From Acidimicrobiia bacterium (GTDB lineage Bacteria; Actinomycetota; Acidimicrobiia; IMCC26256; DASPTH01): a stretch of DNA of 52,125 bases. Position 1 is the stretch's first letter; each line of letters opens with the position of its first letter. The position numbers and the translations under genes were made by a program. The stretch spans positions 1-52,125 of the forward strand of contig JBBDHW010000002.1 of the NCBI GenBank assembly GCA_040880805.1, in the 5' to 3' direction. Of the stretch, positions 17,339 to 25,519 are shown one piece after another. The notes beneath the pieces were generated by a model. That model was given only the letters and a program-made list of their open reading frames with translations, was not told the origin of the DNA and did not search any database.

Positions 17339-17920
17339 GTGGAACGGCTGGGAGTGTTCGGTGGCACGTTCGATCCCGTGCATGTCGCGCACATCGTCGT
17401 CGCGACGGAAACGCGCGCCGCGCTCGGACTCGACCGGGTACTGCTCGTCGTCGCCGGCGACCCGTGGCAGAAGCGCGGCAACGTGATCGCCTCCGCGCGC
17501 GACCGCCTGATGCTCGTGGAGGCAGCCGCTGATGGCGTCAACGGCGTCGAAGCCTCCGCGATCGAGGTGGAGCGGGAGGGTGCATCGGTCACCGCCGACA
17601 CACTTGAAGCTCTTGCGGGCGCGCACCGCGAACTGTTCCTCGTGCTCGGCGCCGACGCGGTTGCCAACATGTCGACGTGGCGACGGCTCGACGACACGCG
17701 CAAGCTTGCGACGATCGTGGTCGTCGAACGCCTGGGTGACGCGTACGCGGAGCCACCCGGCTCGGGATGGAAGGTCGAGCGCGTCCCGATCCCACGCCTC
17801 GACGTGTCGTCGACGGACCTACGCGATCGGTTGGCGAGCGGCCGGCCGGTCGACGGCCTGATCCCGCCGGCCGTCGTGCATGCCATCGACGCGCACGGGC
17901 TCTACACTGGCGACCGATGA
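17339..17920 (+). CDS. nadD: Nicotinate-nucleotide adenylyltransferase
   Basis: A 193-residue enzyme that adenylates nicotinate mononucleotide in NAD synthesis. The nucleotidyltransferase motif GGTFDPVHVAH is at the N-terminus and the second signature SSTDLRDRL near the C-terminus. GTG at 17339 is the start: TACACT (17327-17332) lies six bases upstream, consistent with a leaderless message. rsfS follows, as in many bacteria. Confidence 0.94.
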   Translation: MERLGVFGGTFDPVHVAHIVVATETRAALGLDRVLLVVAGDPWQKRGNVIASARDRLMLVEAAADGVNGVEASAIEVEREGASVTADTLEALAGAHRELFLVLGADAVANMSTWRRLDDTRKLATIVVVERLGDAYAEPPGSGWKVERVPIPRLDVSSTDLRDRLASGRPVDGLIPPAVVHAIDAHGLYTGDR

Positions 17921-17939
17921 CGACCCGGATGCCCGCCGG

Positions 17940-18323
17940 TTGACCGCGCAGGCTCCCGACGCGTCCCGGCGAGCGGCGATCGCGGCTCGGGCCGCCTCCG
18001 ACAAGAAGGGCACGGAGATCGTCGTGCTCGACATCGGCGAGATCATCTCCATCACCGAGATGTTCGTGCTCGTCAGCGCGACCAACCCTCGCCAGGTGAA
18101 GACGATCGCCGAGGAGGTGGAGGTCGCGCTCAAGGCGTCGGGCAGCGTTGGACCACGCTCGATCGAGGGTCTCGACGACGCCACGTGGGTCCTGATGGAT
18201 TTCGGCGACGTGATCGTCCACGTGTTCCAGACCGAGACGCGCGAGTACTACGACCTCGACCGCCTCTGGGCAGACGCCCCGGTTGTCGAATGGGAAGAGA
18301 ACGCCGCGGCTCAGTCGAGGTAG
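17940..18323 (+). CDS. rsfS: Ribosome silencing factor RsfS
   Basis: A protein of about 127 residues that binds L14 and blocks subunit joining under starvation. The core ARAASDKKGTEIVVLDIGEIISITEMFVLVSA (two adjoining segments) and FGDVIVHVFQTETREYYDLDRLW are diagnostic. The start is uncertain. TTG at 17940 gives the normal distance to the AARAASDKK helix; an in-frame ATG at 17880 would overlap nadD by 41 bases. The 3' end overlaps the convergent hisF by 13 bases. Confidence 0.9.
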   Translation: MTAQAPDASRRAAIAARAASDKKGTEIVVLDIGEIISITEMFVLVSATNPRQVKTIAEEVEVALKASGSVGPRSIEGLDDATWVLMDFGDVIVHVFQTETREYYDLDRLWADAPVVEWEENAAAQSR

Positions 18324-19105
18324 GGGCGAATCAGCACGCCGCGCTCGCGCAGGCCGTCCTTCAGCTCGCGGACTCCGAGGTTGCGCTCGAACCGCGGCGA
18401 GTAGAGGATCGAGCTGATGATGGCCGCCGACGCGCCGCCCGCGGTGAGGCCCTCGGCGATGTGGTCGACGGTGCCTGCCCCGCCGGACGCGATCACCGGC
18501 ACGTTCACCGAATTGGCCACCGCGCTCGTGATGTCGAGGTCGTAGCCCGACGCGGTGCCGTCGCGGTCGATGCTGTTCACCACGATCTCGCCCGCCCCGA
18601 GCTCCTCACCGCGGCGGACCCAGTCGAGCGCGTCGAGCCCCGTGGCGAGCCGGGCGCCGTCGATGAACACCTCGTACCTGCTCGGGAACCCCGCGCGTAC
18701 GCCGACGTGCTTCACCTGGGTGCTGAGCACGATGCACTGCCGGCCGAAGGCTTCCGCGCCCTCGCGCAGGATCTCCGGATTGCGGACCGCCATGGAGTCG
18801 ACGCTGATCTTCTCCGCGCCCGCCTTCAGCACCTCGAACATGTCGTCGACCGACCGGATCCCTCCGCCTACCGTGAACGGCACGAACACATGGTGGGCGA
18901 CGCGGCGCACGGTCTCGAGATCGATCTTGCGCTTCTCGGCGCTGGCCGTGATGTCGTAGAAGACGATCTCGTCGATCTGGTCGTCGTAGAGACGCGCCGC
19001 GAGGTCCTCGGCCGGAGCGACGTCGATGTTGTCCTGGAATTGTTGTGCCTTCGTGACGCGACCCGCGATCACGTCGAAGCACGCGATGAGTCGCTTCGTC
19101 AGCAC
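18311..19105 (-). CDS. hisF: HisF-like imidazole glycerol phosphate synthase cyclase subunit (variant)
   Basis: A 264-residue (beta/alpha)8 barrel clearly homologous to HisF: RLIACFDVIAGRV, FYDITASAEKR, VPFTVGGGIRSVDDM, NSIDRDGTASGYD and VIASGGAG. D11 is conserved and the aspartate of SIDRDGT is present. At the position of the second catalytic aspartate (D130) there is Gln (CIVLSTQVKHVG), and the ligand-contacting Asn103 is Asp (KISVDSMAV). The sequence belongs to a non-canonical HisF clade and may not carry out the standard cyclase step. It overlaps hisH by seven bases, so the two are co-translated. No other his genes are nearby. Confidence 0.85.
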   Translation of the reverse strand: MLTKRLIACFDVIAGRVTKAQQFQDNIDVAPAEDLAARLYDDQIDEIVFYDITASAEKRKIDLETVRRVAHHVFVPFTVGGGIRSVDDMFEVLKAGAEKISVDSMAVRNPEILREGAEAFGRQCIVLSTQVKHVGVRAGFPSRYEVFIDGARLATGLDALDWVRRGEELGAGEIVVNSIDRDGTASGYDLDITSAVANSVNVPVIASGGAGTVDHIAEGLTAGGASAAIISSILYSPRFERNLGVRELKDGLRERGVLIRPYLD

Positions 19106-19728
19106 GGGGGATCCCACTGCGCGAAGCCGCGAAGGAGGGCGAGCCCCAGCGGGCCACTCTTCTCCGCGTGGAACTGTGTCGCGAAGACGTTGTCGCGTGC
19201 GACCACCGAGCAGAACTCGTCGCCGTAGTCGGTGATCCCGAGCACGTCGTTCGAGTCGGTCGGCGCGCAGTAGTACGAGTTCACGAAGTAGAAGTACCCG
19301 CCGTCGGACAGTCCACGCGTCACCGGGTGCTCACGCGCGAAGCGCACCGAGTTCCAGCCGATCTGGGGGACGCGGCGATCGTCGGGGAACCGCCGCACCG
19401 CGCCCGGCACCCAACCGAGGCACGGCGTGTCGCCCTCCTCGCTGTACTCGAAGAGCACCTGAAGACCGATGCAGATGCCGAGGAACGGCACCCGATCGCC
19501 GAGCACGCGGGCCGACAGCGCGTCGACGAGGTCTTGTTCAACGAGTGACGCCAGCGTCGCGCGGGCCGCGCCGACGCCGGGAAGGATCAAACGGTCAGAC
19601 CGCCTCAAATCGCCAGCGGTTCCCGCGAGACGGCACGGCAGGCCGAGGTGCTCGAGCGCGTACATCACGCTCGGCGCGTTCCCGGCCCGGTAGTCGATCA
19701 CGTCGATCACGCTGGCCCTCTCGTTCAC
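19099..19728 (-). CDS. hisH: HisH-like glutamine amidotransferase subunit
   Basis: A 209-residue class I glutamine amidotransferase. The nucleophile elbow is GICIGLQVLF, the His/Glu pair is in FHAEKSG (usually FHPEKS), and ILPGVGAA provides the oxyanion region, so ammonia production should be intact. With the downstream HisF-like barrel it would form a HisHF complex. The start is GTG at 19728; a -10-like TACCCT lies nine bases upstream. Standing alone without other histidine genes, the pair may be a paralogous HisHF used elsewhere, as known for HisHF homologues in sugar amidation. Confidence 0.87.
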   Translation of the reverse strand: MNERASVIDVIDYRAGNAPSVMYALEHLGLPCRLAGTAGDLRRSDRLILPGVGAARATLASLVEQDLVDALSARVLGDRVPFLGICIGLQVLFEYSEEGDTPCLGWVPGAVRRFPDDRRVPQIGWNSVRFAREHPVTRGLSDGGYFYFVNSYYCAPTDSNDVLGITDYGDEFCSVVARDNVFATQFHAEKSGPLGLALLRGFAQWDPPC

Positions 19729-19791
19729 GATCGACCGAGGGTACCTTGAGCCTCAACTGCTCTCGCCTCAACTATTCGTACAGGTGTTCCG

Positions 19792-21279
19792 ATGACTCGC
19801 GAGATGCGGTTCCGCCCCCTCACTGCCCTTGTTCTCGTCGCGGTCGTCGCGCTCGCCGGTTGTGTGCCGTCCGACGGCTCGCCGGGATCGCCGGGTGTCC
19901 CGATGATGGGGCAATCGCGCCTGACCGCCGGCGAACTGGTCGCGTTCTACCGGTCTCACGCACCCGCGAGCCTCCCGTACCGGGCTGAGGGCGCGACGCT
20001 GGAGCAGCTCGCGCAGATCTTCGTCGACGAGGGCAACCGGTACGCGGTGCGAGCCGACATCGCGTTCGCGCAGTCGATCGTCGAGACCGGATGGTTCAAC
20101 TTCCCGGACTACGGGATCGTGAAGCCGTGGAACAACAATTTCGCGGGAATCGGCGCGTGCAACTCGTGCGGCAACGGCTTCCAATTCAGTAGTGCGTCGA
20201 GCGGCGTACGCGCGCAGATACAACTCCTGCGGAACTACGCCGACATTCTGTCGCGCACGACCACGATCCCCGATGCGCCCGTACCCGAGCTGTGGGGCAG
20301 TAATCCCACAACCGCGGCGTACAACTTCGACCACTTCTTCGCGAAGGGCCGCGCGCCGCTCTGGAACAACATGGGGAACGGGAACTGGGCGAGCGCGCCC
20401 AACTACGCCACCGTCGTGCTGCGGGTCTACAACGAGATGCTGACGTCGAGCGGGCAACCCGGCCAGTGCCCACCCGACGGGCTGCTGTTCGGTCGGCTCA
20501 CCGAGGTCGGTCCGTGCCCAGTGGGGCTCCGCCAACCCGGTCGCGCGGTCGCGGGAAACTCGTGGGGTGGCTACTACGTGCTGAACGGCGACGGAACGGT
20601 GCTCGCGTACAACCGTGCGCCCTCCTTCGGTGCGCCGCGCTTCGACTGGGATCTCGCGCGTGACATTGCGGTGATGCCCGACGACAACGGATACGTCGTG
20701 CTCACCGGTGTCGGCACGGTGCACAAGTACGGGTCGGCCGCCGCCCCGTCGACGCTCGGGACGCTCGGTTTCCCGTACTCGCCCGGCAACGACCGTTCGC
20801 GCTCGATCGCGATCACGCCCGACGGGAAGGGCTACCTCGTGCTCCTTGCCGACGGGACCGTGTCGAAGTGGGGGAGCGCAGCGAGCGGCGCGCTCGCCGA
20901 CCTCGGATCGCCGGCGTTGCCCGACAATGCGCGCGCCATCGCGGCGATGCCCGACGGCGCCGGTTACTTGGTCCTCGACGGCATGGGGACCGTGTACAAG
21001 TACGGCAGCGCGACGACGGGACGCGTGGGGTCGGGCACCACTCCCCACTTCGATCTCGATGTGGCGCGCGACATCGTGATCCTCTCGGGTTGGGGAACCG
21101 GCTTCGGGTACTTCGTGGCCGACGCGTGGGGGGGCGTCTGGTCGACGCAACAGCTTCCGTGGTACCGCAATCCGAGAGGGCAGCTCTTCGCCGACCGTTG
21201 GCGGGCAGTCACCATCATCGGCGGCAAGCCGTTCATGGTGCGCAACGACGGCACGACGGCTGCGGGCGTTCCCGGCTGA
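19792..21279 (+). CDS. Lipoprotein with glucosaminidase domain and C-terminal propeller-like repeats
   Basis: A 495-residue exported lipoprotein. The signal ends in the lipobox LAGC at residues ~21-24. A glucosaminidase-type peptidoglycan hydrolase domain follows (residues ~40-230), with the catalytic-type SIVETGWFNF and NNNFAGIGACNSCG. The C-terminal half has several ~50-residue repeats of the pattern GYYVLNGDGTV, GYVVLTGVGTVHKYG, GYLVLLADGTVSKWG and GYLVLDGMGTVYKYG, which probably fold as a beta-propeller. A role in cell-wall remodelling at the envelope is likely. It is divergent from hisH. Confidence 0.83.
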   Translation: MTREMRFRPLTALVLVAVVALAGCVPSDGSPGSPGVPMMGQSRLTAGELVAFYRSHAPASLPYRAEGATLEQLAQIFVDEGNRYAVRADIAFAQSIVETGWFNFPDYGIVKPWNNNFAGIGACNSCGNGFQFSSASSGVRAQIQLLRNYADILSRTTTIPDAPVPELWGSNPTTAAYNFDHFFAKGRAPLWNNMGNGNWASAPNYATVVLRVYNEMLTSSGQPGQCPPDGLLFGRLTEVGPCPVGLRQPGRAVAGNSWGGYYVLNGDGTVLAYNRAPSFGAPRFDWDLARDIAVMPDDNGYVVLTGVGTVHKYGSAAAPSTLGTLGFPYSPGNDRSRSIAITPDGKGYLVLLADGTVSKWGSAASGALADLGSPALPDNARAIAAMPDGAGYLVLDGMGTVYKYGSATTGRVGSGTTPHFDLDVARDIVILSGWGTGFGYFVADAWGGVWSTQQLPWYRNPRGQLFADRWRAVTIIGGKPFMVRNDGTTAAGVPG

Positions 21280-21307
21280 TCCCCGTTGCCCATGAGTGCC
21301 TGACGAC

Positions 21308-21354
21308 GGGTCGCTCATTACGAGCCGGGATACGCGGCTCGCGGCCGTTCGCTC
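21308..21354 (+). repeat. Family-1 hairpin repeat, copy 5
   Basis: This copy lies between two convergent genes. The core CGAGCCG, GGATACG, CGGCTCG (21321-21341) has one mismatch in the inner arm relative to the other copies. GGGTCGCTC lies on the left and GCCGTTCGCTC on the right. It ends one base before the dehydrogenase stop codon. Confidence 0.78.
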
Positions 21355-22440
21355 CTAGAGGACGACGACCGAGCGGAGCACCTCGCCGCGCTCCATCTTG
21401 TGGAACGCCTCCTCCACTTCGTCGAGCGCGATCGTCTCGCTCACGAACCGATCGAGGTCGAGCCGACCCGCCAGATAGAGATCGATCAGCATCGGAAAGT
21501 CGCGCGACGGTAGGCAATCGCCGTACCACGACGGCTTGAGCGCCCCGCCCCGCCCGAAGAAGTCGATCATCGGCAGCTCGATGCGCATCGCCGGGTCGGG
21601 CACACCAACCTGCACGACGGTCCCCGCGAGGTCGCGCGCGTAGAACGCCTGCTCGAGTACCTCCGGGCGCCCGACTGCCTCGATGCACACGTCGGCACCG
21701 TTGCCGTCGGTGAGCGCCTGGATCGCTTCGACTGCATTGGTCTCACGCGAGTTGACGGTGTGCGTCGCGCCGAACGCGCGCGCCAGCGCGAGCTTGCGGT
21801 CGTCCACGTCGACGCCGATGACGACGGTCGCGCCCGCGAGCCGGGCACCCGCAACGGCGGCATTGCCGACGCCGCCGCATCCGAACACCGCGACGGTGTC
21901 GCCGCGTCCGACGCCGCCGGTGTACATCGCCGCGCCGAGGCCGGCCATCACCCCGCAGCCCAGCAATCCGGCGGCCTCTGGCCGTGCGCGGGAGTCGACC
22001 TTGGTGGCTTGGCCCGCCGCGACGAGGGTCTGCTCCGCGAACGCGCCGATGCCGAGCGCGGGCGTGAGCGGAGTGCCGTCGCCGAGCGTCATCTTCTGCG
22101 TGGCGTTGTGGGTCGCGAAGCAGTACCACGGGCGGCCACGGCGGCACGCACGGCACGCACCACACACCGCGCGCCAGTTCAGGATCACGAAGTCGCCGGG
22201 CGCGAGATCGCGCACATCGGGTCCGACCGCTTCGACGATCCCCGCCGCCTCGTGACCGAGGAGAAACGGGAACTCGTCGTTGATCGTGCCCTCGCGGTAG
22301 TGCAGGTCGGTGTGGCACACACCGCACGCCTGCACGCGCACGCGTGCTTCGCCCGAACCGGGATCGGGTACGACGACATCTCGGATCTCGACCGGCGCGC
22401 CCTTCGCGAGCGACACCACTCCTCGCACAGTTGTCGGCAT
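21355..22440 (-). CDS. mscR: S-(hydroxymethyl)mycothiol dehydrogenase
   Basis: A 361-residue zinc alcohol dehydrogenase of the mycothiol-dependent formaldehyde dehydrogenase type. It oxidises the adduct of formaldehyde and mycothiol. The catalytic zinc ligands lie in CGVCHTDL and GHEAAG, the structural zinc cysteines in [16 protein letters not shown], and the NAD-binding GCGGVGNAA near residue 190. The near-invariant segments [31 protein letters not shown] and [10 protein letters not shown] point to this family rather than generic dehydrogenases. It implies that the host makes mycothiol, an actinobacterial trait. Confidence 0.92.
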   Translation of the reverse strand: MPTTVRGVVSLAKGAPVEIRDVVVPDPGSGEARVRVQACGVCHTDLHYREGTINDEFPFLLGHEAAGIVEAVGPDVRDLAPGDFVILNWRAVCGACRACRRGRPWYCFATHNATQKMTLGDGTPLTPALGIGAFAEQTLVAAGQATKVDSRARPEAAGLLGCGVMAGLGAAMYTGGVGRGDTVAVFGCGGVGNAAVAGARLAGATVVIGVDVDDRKLALARAFGATHTVNSRETNAVEAIQALTDGNGADVCIEAVGRPEVLEQAFYARDLAGTVVQVGVPDPAMRIELPMIDFFGRGGALKPSWYGDCLPSRDFPMLIDLYLAGRLDLDRFVSETIALDEVEEAFHKMERGEVLRSVVVL

Positions 22441-22478
22441 GGAGCTAGGTCTACCCGACTTCGCCGCTGCGCCGCACG

Positions 22479-22526
22479 CGAGCGAACGGCTGCGGACCGG
22501 GTATCCCGGTCCGCAGTGAGCGAACC
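22479..22526 (-). repeat. Family-1 hairpin repeat, copy 6
   Basis: A perfect inverted repeat, CTGCGGACCGGG, TAT, CCCGGTCCGCAG (22490-22516), flanked by GAGCGAAC on both sides. It lies between two minus-strand genes, upstream of the mycothiol dehydrogenase. The arm sequence differs at several positions from the other copies, yet pairing is kept throughout. Confidence 0.83.
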
Positions 22527-22531
22527 ATGTT

Positions 22532-22558
22532 CAGGTACCTGCGCCGCGGTCGCTCGCC
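22532..22558 (+). repeat. Truncated family-1 hairpin repeat
   Basis: A half copy directly next to copy 6: CAGGTACCTG apex, then GCGCCGC and GGTCGCTCGCC. The right arm is the same as in copy 7 (26719-26728), but the left arm is missing after four bases. It ends one base before the EEP hydrolase stop codon. Confidence 0.6.
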
Positions 22559-22559
22559 T

Positions 22560-23282
22560 CTAGCCGACAGAAAGCGTTGCTCGCACGGGGCGGTGGTCGG
22601 AGCCGACGTCTGCGAGCACTGCGCTGTCCACGACGCCGATCTCGGGGCGCACGAGGATGTGGTCGATCTGGCTGTGCGGCATGCTCGCCGGCCATGTGCG
22701 CCCGCGCACGGCGCGATGCCATCCCGGCAGGAACGTGCGCACCGCGGGGCCCCAGAAGTTGCAGTCACCCGCGACGACGGCCGGCCGGCCCGGCACGGGG
22801 AGCTGGCGCGCCAGGTTACGGAGCTGGATGGGTGGGCCGTGGGGCAATCGCGAGGTCAGATGCAGCCCGACGAGCTCGACCGCGTTGCCCGCGACATCGA
22901 GCTCGATATGGAGGGCGCCCCGCTCGGGCGCGGGGTCGGCCACCACGCGCCCGACGGGCAGACGCGCGACCAAACGCGCGGGCAGCTTGCTGATGATCGA
23001 GAGCCCCACGGTTCCCTGACCGCTCCCGTCGCGCGGCACGTGCGGCCACGGGTGCAACGTGCCCCGCCCGAACGGGAGCTCGAACACCTCGGCGCCGAGG
23101 TCGGCGGCCGCGACGTGGACGTCCGCCGGGCCGTCGTCGGGCCACCACGTCTCCTGCACCACGATGACGTCGGCGTCGAAGCCGCGGAGCACCGCCGTCA
23201 GGTCGTACGGTGCGCATACCCCGTGGCGCCTCGGTCGGAGCCCCCCATGCGCGTTGAAGCTGACGAGCGTGAAGGTCGGCAT
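22560..23282 (-). CDS. Endonuclease/exonuclease/phosphatase (EEP) family protein
   Basis: A 240-residue cytoplasmic EEP-fold metal hydrolase. The family motifs appear in order: FNAHGG, VVQETWW, GLHLTSRLP, AGDCNFWGP, QIDHILV and SDHRPV, so the catalytic Glu, Asp/Asn and final Asp-His are all present. There is no signal peptide. The substrate could be DNA, a phospho-lipid or another phosphodiester and cannot be predicted. It lies downstream of the two-component genes on the same strand with a 16-base gap, so co-transcription is likely. Confidence 0.85.
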   Translation of the reverse strand: MPTFTLVSFNAHGGLRPRRHGVCAPYDLTAVLRGFDADVIVVQETWWPDDGPADVHVAAADLGAEVFELPFGRGTLHPWPHVPRDGSGQGTVGLSIISKLPARLVARLPVGRVVADPAPERGALHIELDVAGNAVELVGLHLTSRLPHGPPIQLRNLARQLPVPGRPAVVAGDCNFWGPAVRTFLPGWHRAVRGRTWPASMPHSQIDHILVRPEIGVVDSAVLADVGSDHRPVRATLSVG

Positions 23283-23298
23283 GGGGAAGCGCAGTCTC

Positions 23299-24594
23299 TC
23301 AGACCGCGGGCAATCTCACCGTGACCCGCGCGCCGCCGAGCGGTGCATCGTCGATCGTGATTGTGCCGCCGTGCTGCTCGGCGATGGCCCTGACCATCGA
23401 GAGCCCGAGACCCAGGCCACCGGAATCGCGTGCGCGGCCGTCGTCGAGACGGGTGAAGCGGTCGAACACGCGCTCGCGGTCTTCGGGCGGGATGCCGGGT
23501 CCGTCGTCGTCGACGACGAGCTCGACGATGCCCGACTCGCTGTCGTTGTGGAGCTCGATCGCGACCTGCGTGCGAGCGTGCCGATCGGCGTTGTCGAGCA
23601 CGTTCCGCGTCATCCGCGACAGCTGCTCCCGACGCCCATGGACGCGCCCCGCGGACACCCGGGTTGTGTCGATCGGCACGTGGTGGCCGCGCAGGGCCTC
23701 GTCGAGCACCAGCTCGTCGAGGTCTACCTCGGGCAATGACTCGACCGGGGTCCCGCCTTCGATCTCGTCGATGCGCGCGAGCTCGAGCAGCTCGGACACG
23801 GTGTCTTCCATCCGCGCGTCTTCGGCAAGCACTCGCCCGGCGACGGCGGCCCAGTCGGCGCGATCCGTGTTGCGCAGCGCGACTTCCACGTTCGTTCGGA
23901 TCGACGCGAGCGGGCTGCGCAGCTCATGGGACGCGTCCGACACGAACTGACGCTGGCGTTGCGATGATTCCTCGAGTCGTCCGAGCATCGCATTCATCGT
24001 GCGCGCAAGGCGGCCGACTTCGTCGTCGGTATCGGGTTCGGGCACGCGCCGATGGATCGTGGAGCCCGTGATCGACTCGGCCTCCACGCGGATCGCTTCG
24101 ACCGGTCGCAACGCGCGCCCCGCGAGGTACCACACGGCCAGAGCCACAAGGGCAACGAGTGCCGGCACCGCGAACCACATGATGTGCGTGAGCTTCTCGG
24201 TGGTGCTGTCCACTTCGGCCAGTGACCGTTGCGCGACGACCGTGACGTTCCCGGCGGCGGTCTGGATCACCACACGCGAATCGAGGTAGCCCTCGCGATG
24301 AGGCGGCGGAACCCGGACCGGGTGGAATCGGCCGTCGATACCGAGTACATAGGCGCGCTGGTACTCGTTGGCTTGCGCATCGTTCTGTTCGAGTGCTGCC
24401 GCGAGCTCCTCGAGTTGCGCGTCCTGTGTCGATTCGATCTTGTTCACCAGATTGCTGTGGACGACCTTCACAAGGCCGAACGCAGCGGCGCTCAACGCGA
24501 TCGCGAACACGAGCGTCGCCACGAACGTGAGGCGCACGCGCACGGTACGTGGCCACCATGCGCGGCGGGTGGCCGTGACTTCGATGGCCATCAT
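23299..24594 (-). CDS. HAMP domain sensor histidine kinase
   Basis: A 431-residue membrane sensor kinase. Transmembrane segment 1 is near residues 20-42 (VRLTFVATLVFAIALSAAAF), an extracytoplasmic loop of ~115 residues follows, and segment 2 is near 150-170. A HAMP region (GRALRPVEAIRVEAESIT) leads to the H-box SDASHELRSPLASIR. The N-box NVLDNADRHA and G-boxes DDGPGI and GGLGLGLSMVR complete an active kinase core. The ATG overlaps the response regulator stop (ATGA), so the two proteins are coupled. The signal is unknown. Confidence 0.92.
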   Translation of the reverse strand: MMAIEVTATRRAWWPRTVRVRLTFVATLVFAIALSAAAFGLVKVVHSNLVNKIESTQDAQLEELAAALEQNDAQANEYQRAYVLGIDGRFHPVRVPPPHREGYLDSRVVIQTAAGNVTVVAQRSLAEVDSTTEKLTHIMWFAVPALVALVALAVWYLAGRALRPVEAIRVEAESITGSTIHRRVPEPDTDDEVGRLARTMNAMLGRLEESSQRQRQFVSDASHELRSPLASIRTNVEVALRNTDRADWAAVAGRVLAEDARMEDTVSELLELARIDEIEGGTPVESLPEVDLDELVLDEALRGHHVPIDTTRVSAGRVHGRREQLSRMTRNVLDNADRHARTQVAIELHNDSESGIVELVVDDDGPGIPPEDRERVFDRFTRLDDGRARDSGGLGLGLSMVRAIAEQHGGTITIDDAPLGGARVTVRLPAV

Positions 24595-25265
24595 TCGTCG
24601 CCGACCAGGCGGTATCCGGCGCCGCGGACGGTCTCGATGCTCTCGGTGCCGAACGGCTGGTCGATCTTCTTGCGCAAGTAGCCGACATAGACCTCGACGA
24701 CGTTTGGATCGCCCTGGAAGTCGATACCCCACACGTGGTCGAGGATGTCGGCTTTCGACGCGACGTTGCCGTCCTTGCGCATCAGGAACTCGAGCAGCGC
24801 GAACTCGCGCGCGGTCAGCCGGATGTCGGTGCCGTTCCGTCGCGCGCGCCGGGAGCCGGGATCGAGCTCGAGCGTCCCGACCCTCAGCACGTTGGGTCGA
24901 GGTGGCGCGCCACGGCGGATGAGTGCGCGCAACCGAGCCAGCAGCACGACGAACGAGAAGGGCTTCGAGAGGAAATCGTCGGCGCCGGTGTCGAGCGCCT
25001 CAGCTTCGTCGTACTCGCCGTCCTTCGCGGTGAGGATCAGGATCGGCGTCCACACACCTTCGTCGCGCAACGTTCGACATACCTTGTAGCCGTGCATCCC
25101 GGGCAGGAGCACGTCGAGCACGATCGCGTCGTACGACCCTTCCCGGCCGCGCCAGAGTCCGTCATGACCGTTGTGCACGACGTCGACGTCGAAGCCTTCG
25201 GCAGTGAGGCCGTCGGCGATCGCAGCCGCGAGGTGTTCCTCGTCCTCGACGACCAGGAGGCGCAT
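24591..25265 (-). CDS. OmpR-family response regulator
   Basis: A 224-residue two-domain regulator. The receiver has the acidic pair VVEDEEHLA, the phosphoryl-acceptor Asp in DAIVLDVLLPG, the Thr in ILTAKD and the Lys in FLSKPF. The C-terminal winged helix is typical (LTAREFALLEFLMR, VYVGYLRKKID, TVRGAGYRL). ATG at 25265 starts directly at MRLLVVEDEE; CACAAT lies seven bases upstream. It is the first gene of a probable three-gene operon with the sensor kinase and EEP hydrolase. Confidence 0.93.
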   Translation of the reverse strand: MRLLVVEDEEHLAAAIADGLTAEGFDVDVVHNGHDGLWRGREGSYDAIVLDVLLPGMHGYKVCRTLRDEGVWTPILILTAKDGEYDEAEALDTGADDFLSKPFSFVVLLARLRALIRRGAPPRPNVLRVGTLELDPGSRRARRNGTDIRLTAREFALLEFLMRKDGNVASKADILDHVWGIDFQGDPNVVEVYVGYLRKKIDQPFGTESIETVRGAGYRLVGDE

Positions 25266-25519
25266 AGGCTGAATTGTGCCGGGTGGCGCCATGTGCCGCG
25301 GCGCGACCCCTCAGGTGTCTCTCAGGGGCGCCAAACAGCGGCTATCCTGACAACAGCGAGCCAAGACCTTCGCTCGCGGGTCAATCCTCACCGCTTCGTC
25401 CTTCGCGTCGATGCCGTCTCGATGGTGCAGCACCGAGTATCGACCCACCGCCCTTGCGATCAGCCGCGGCGGGCACCATCAAGACCCCCACAACGACGAC
25501 GAAAGCGAGCACTTCCCCG
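25266..25519 (+). promoter_or_regulatory. Long leader region upstream of the DEAD-box helicase gene
   Basis: This 254-base gap holds no convincing gene. TATCCT at 25343-25348 could be a -10 box, which would give a leader of about 165 bases before the helicase ATG. Long leaders are known for cold-inducible RNA helicase messages. No strong hairpin was recognised and the start codon lacks an evident ribosome site. Confidence 0.3.
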
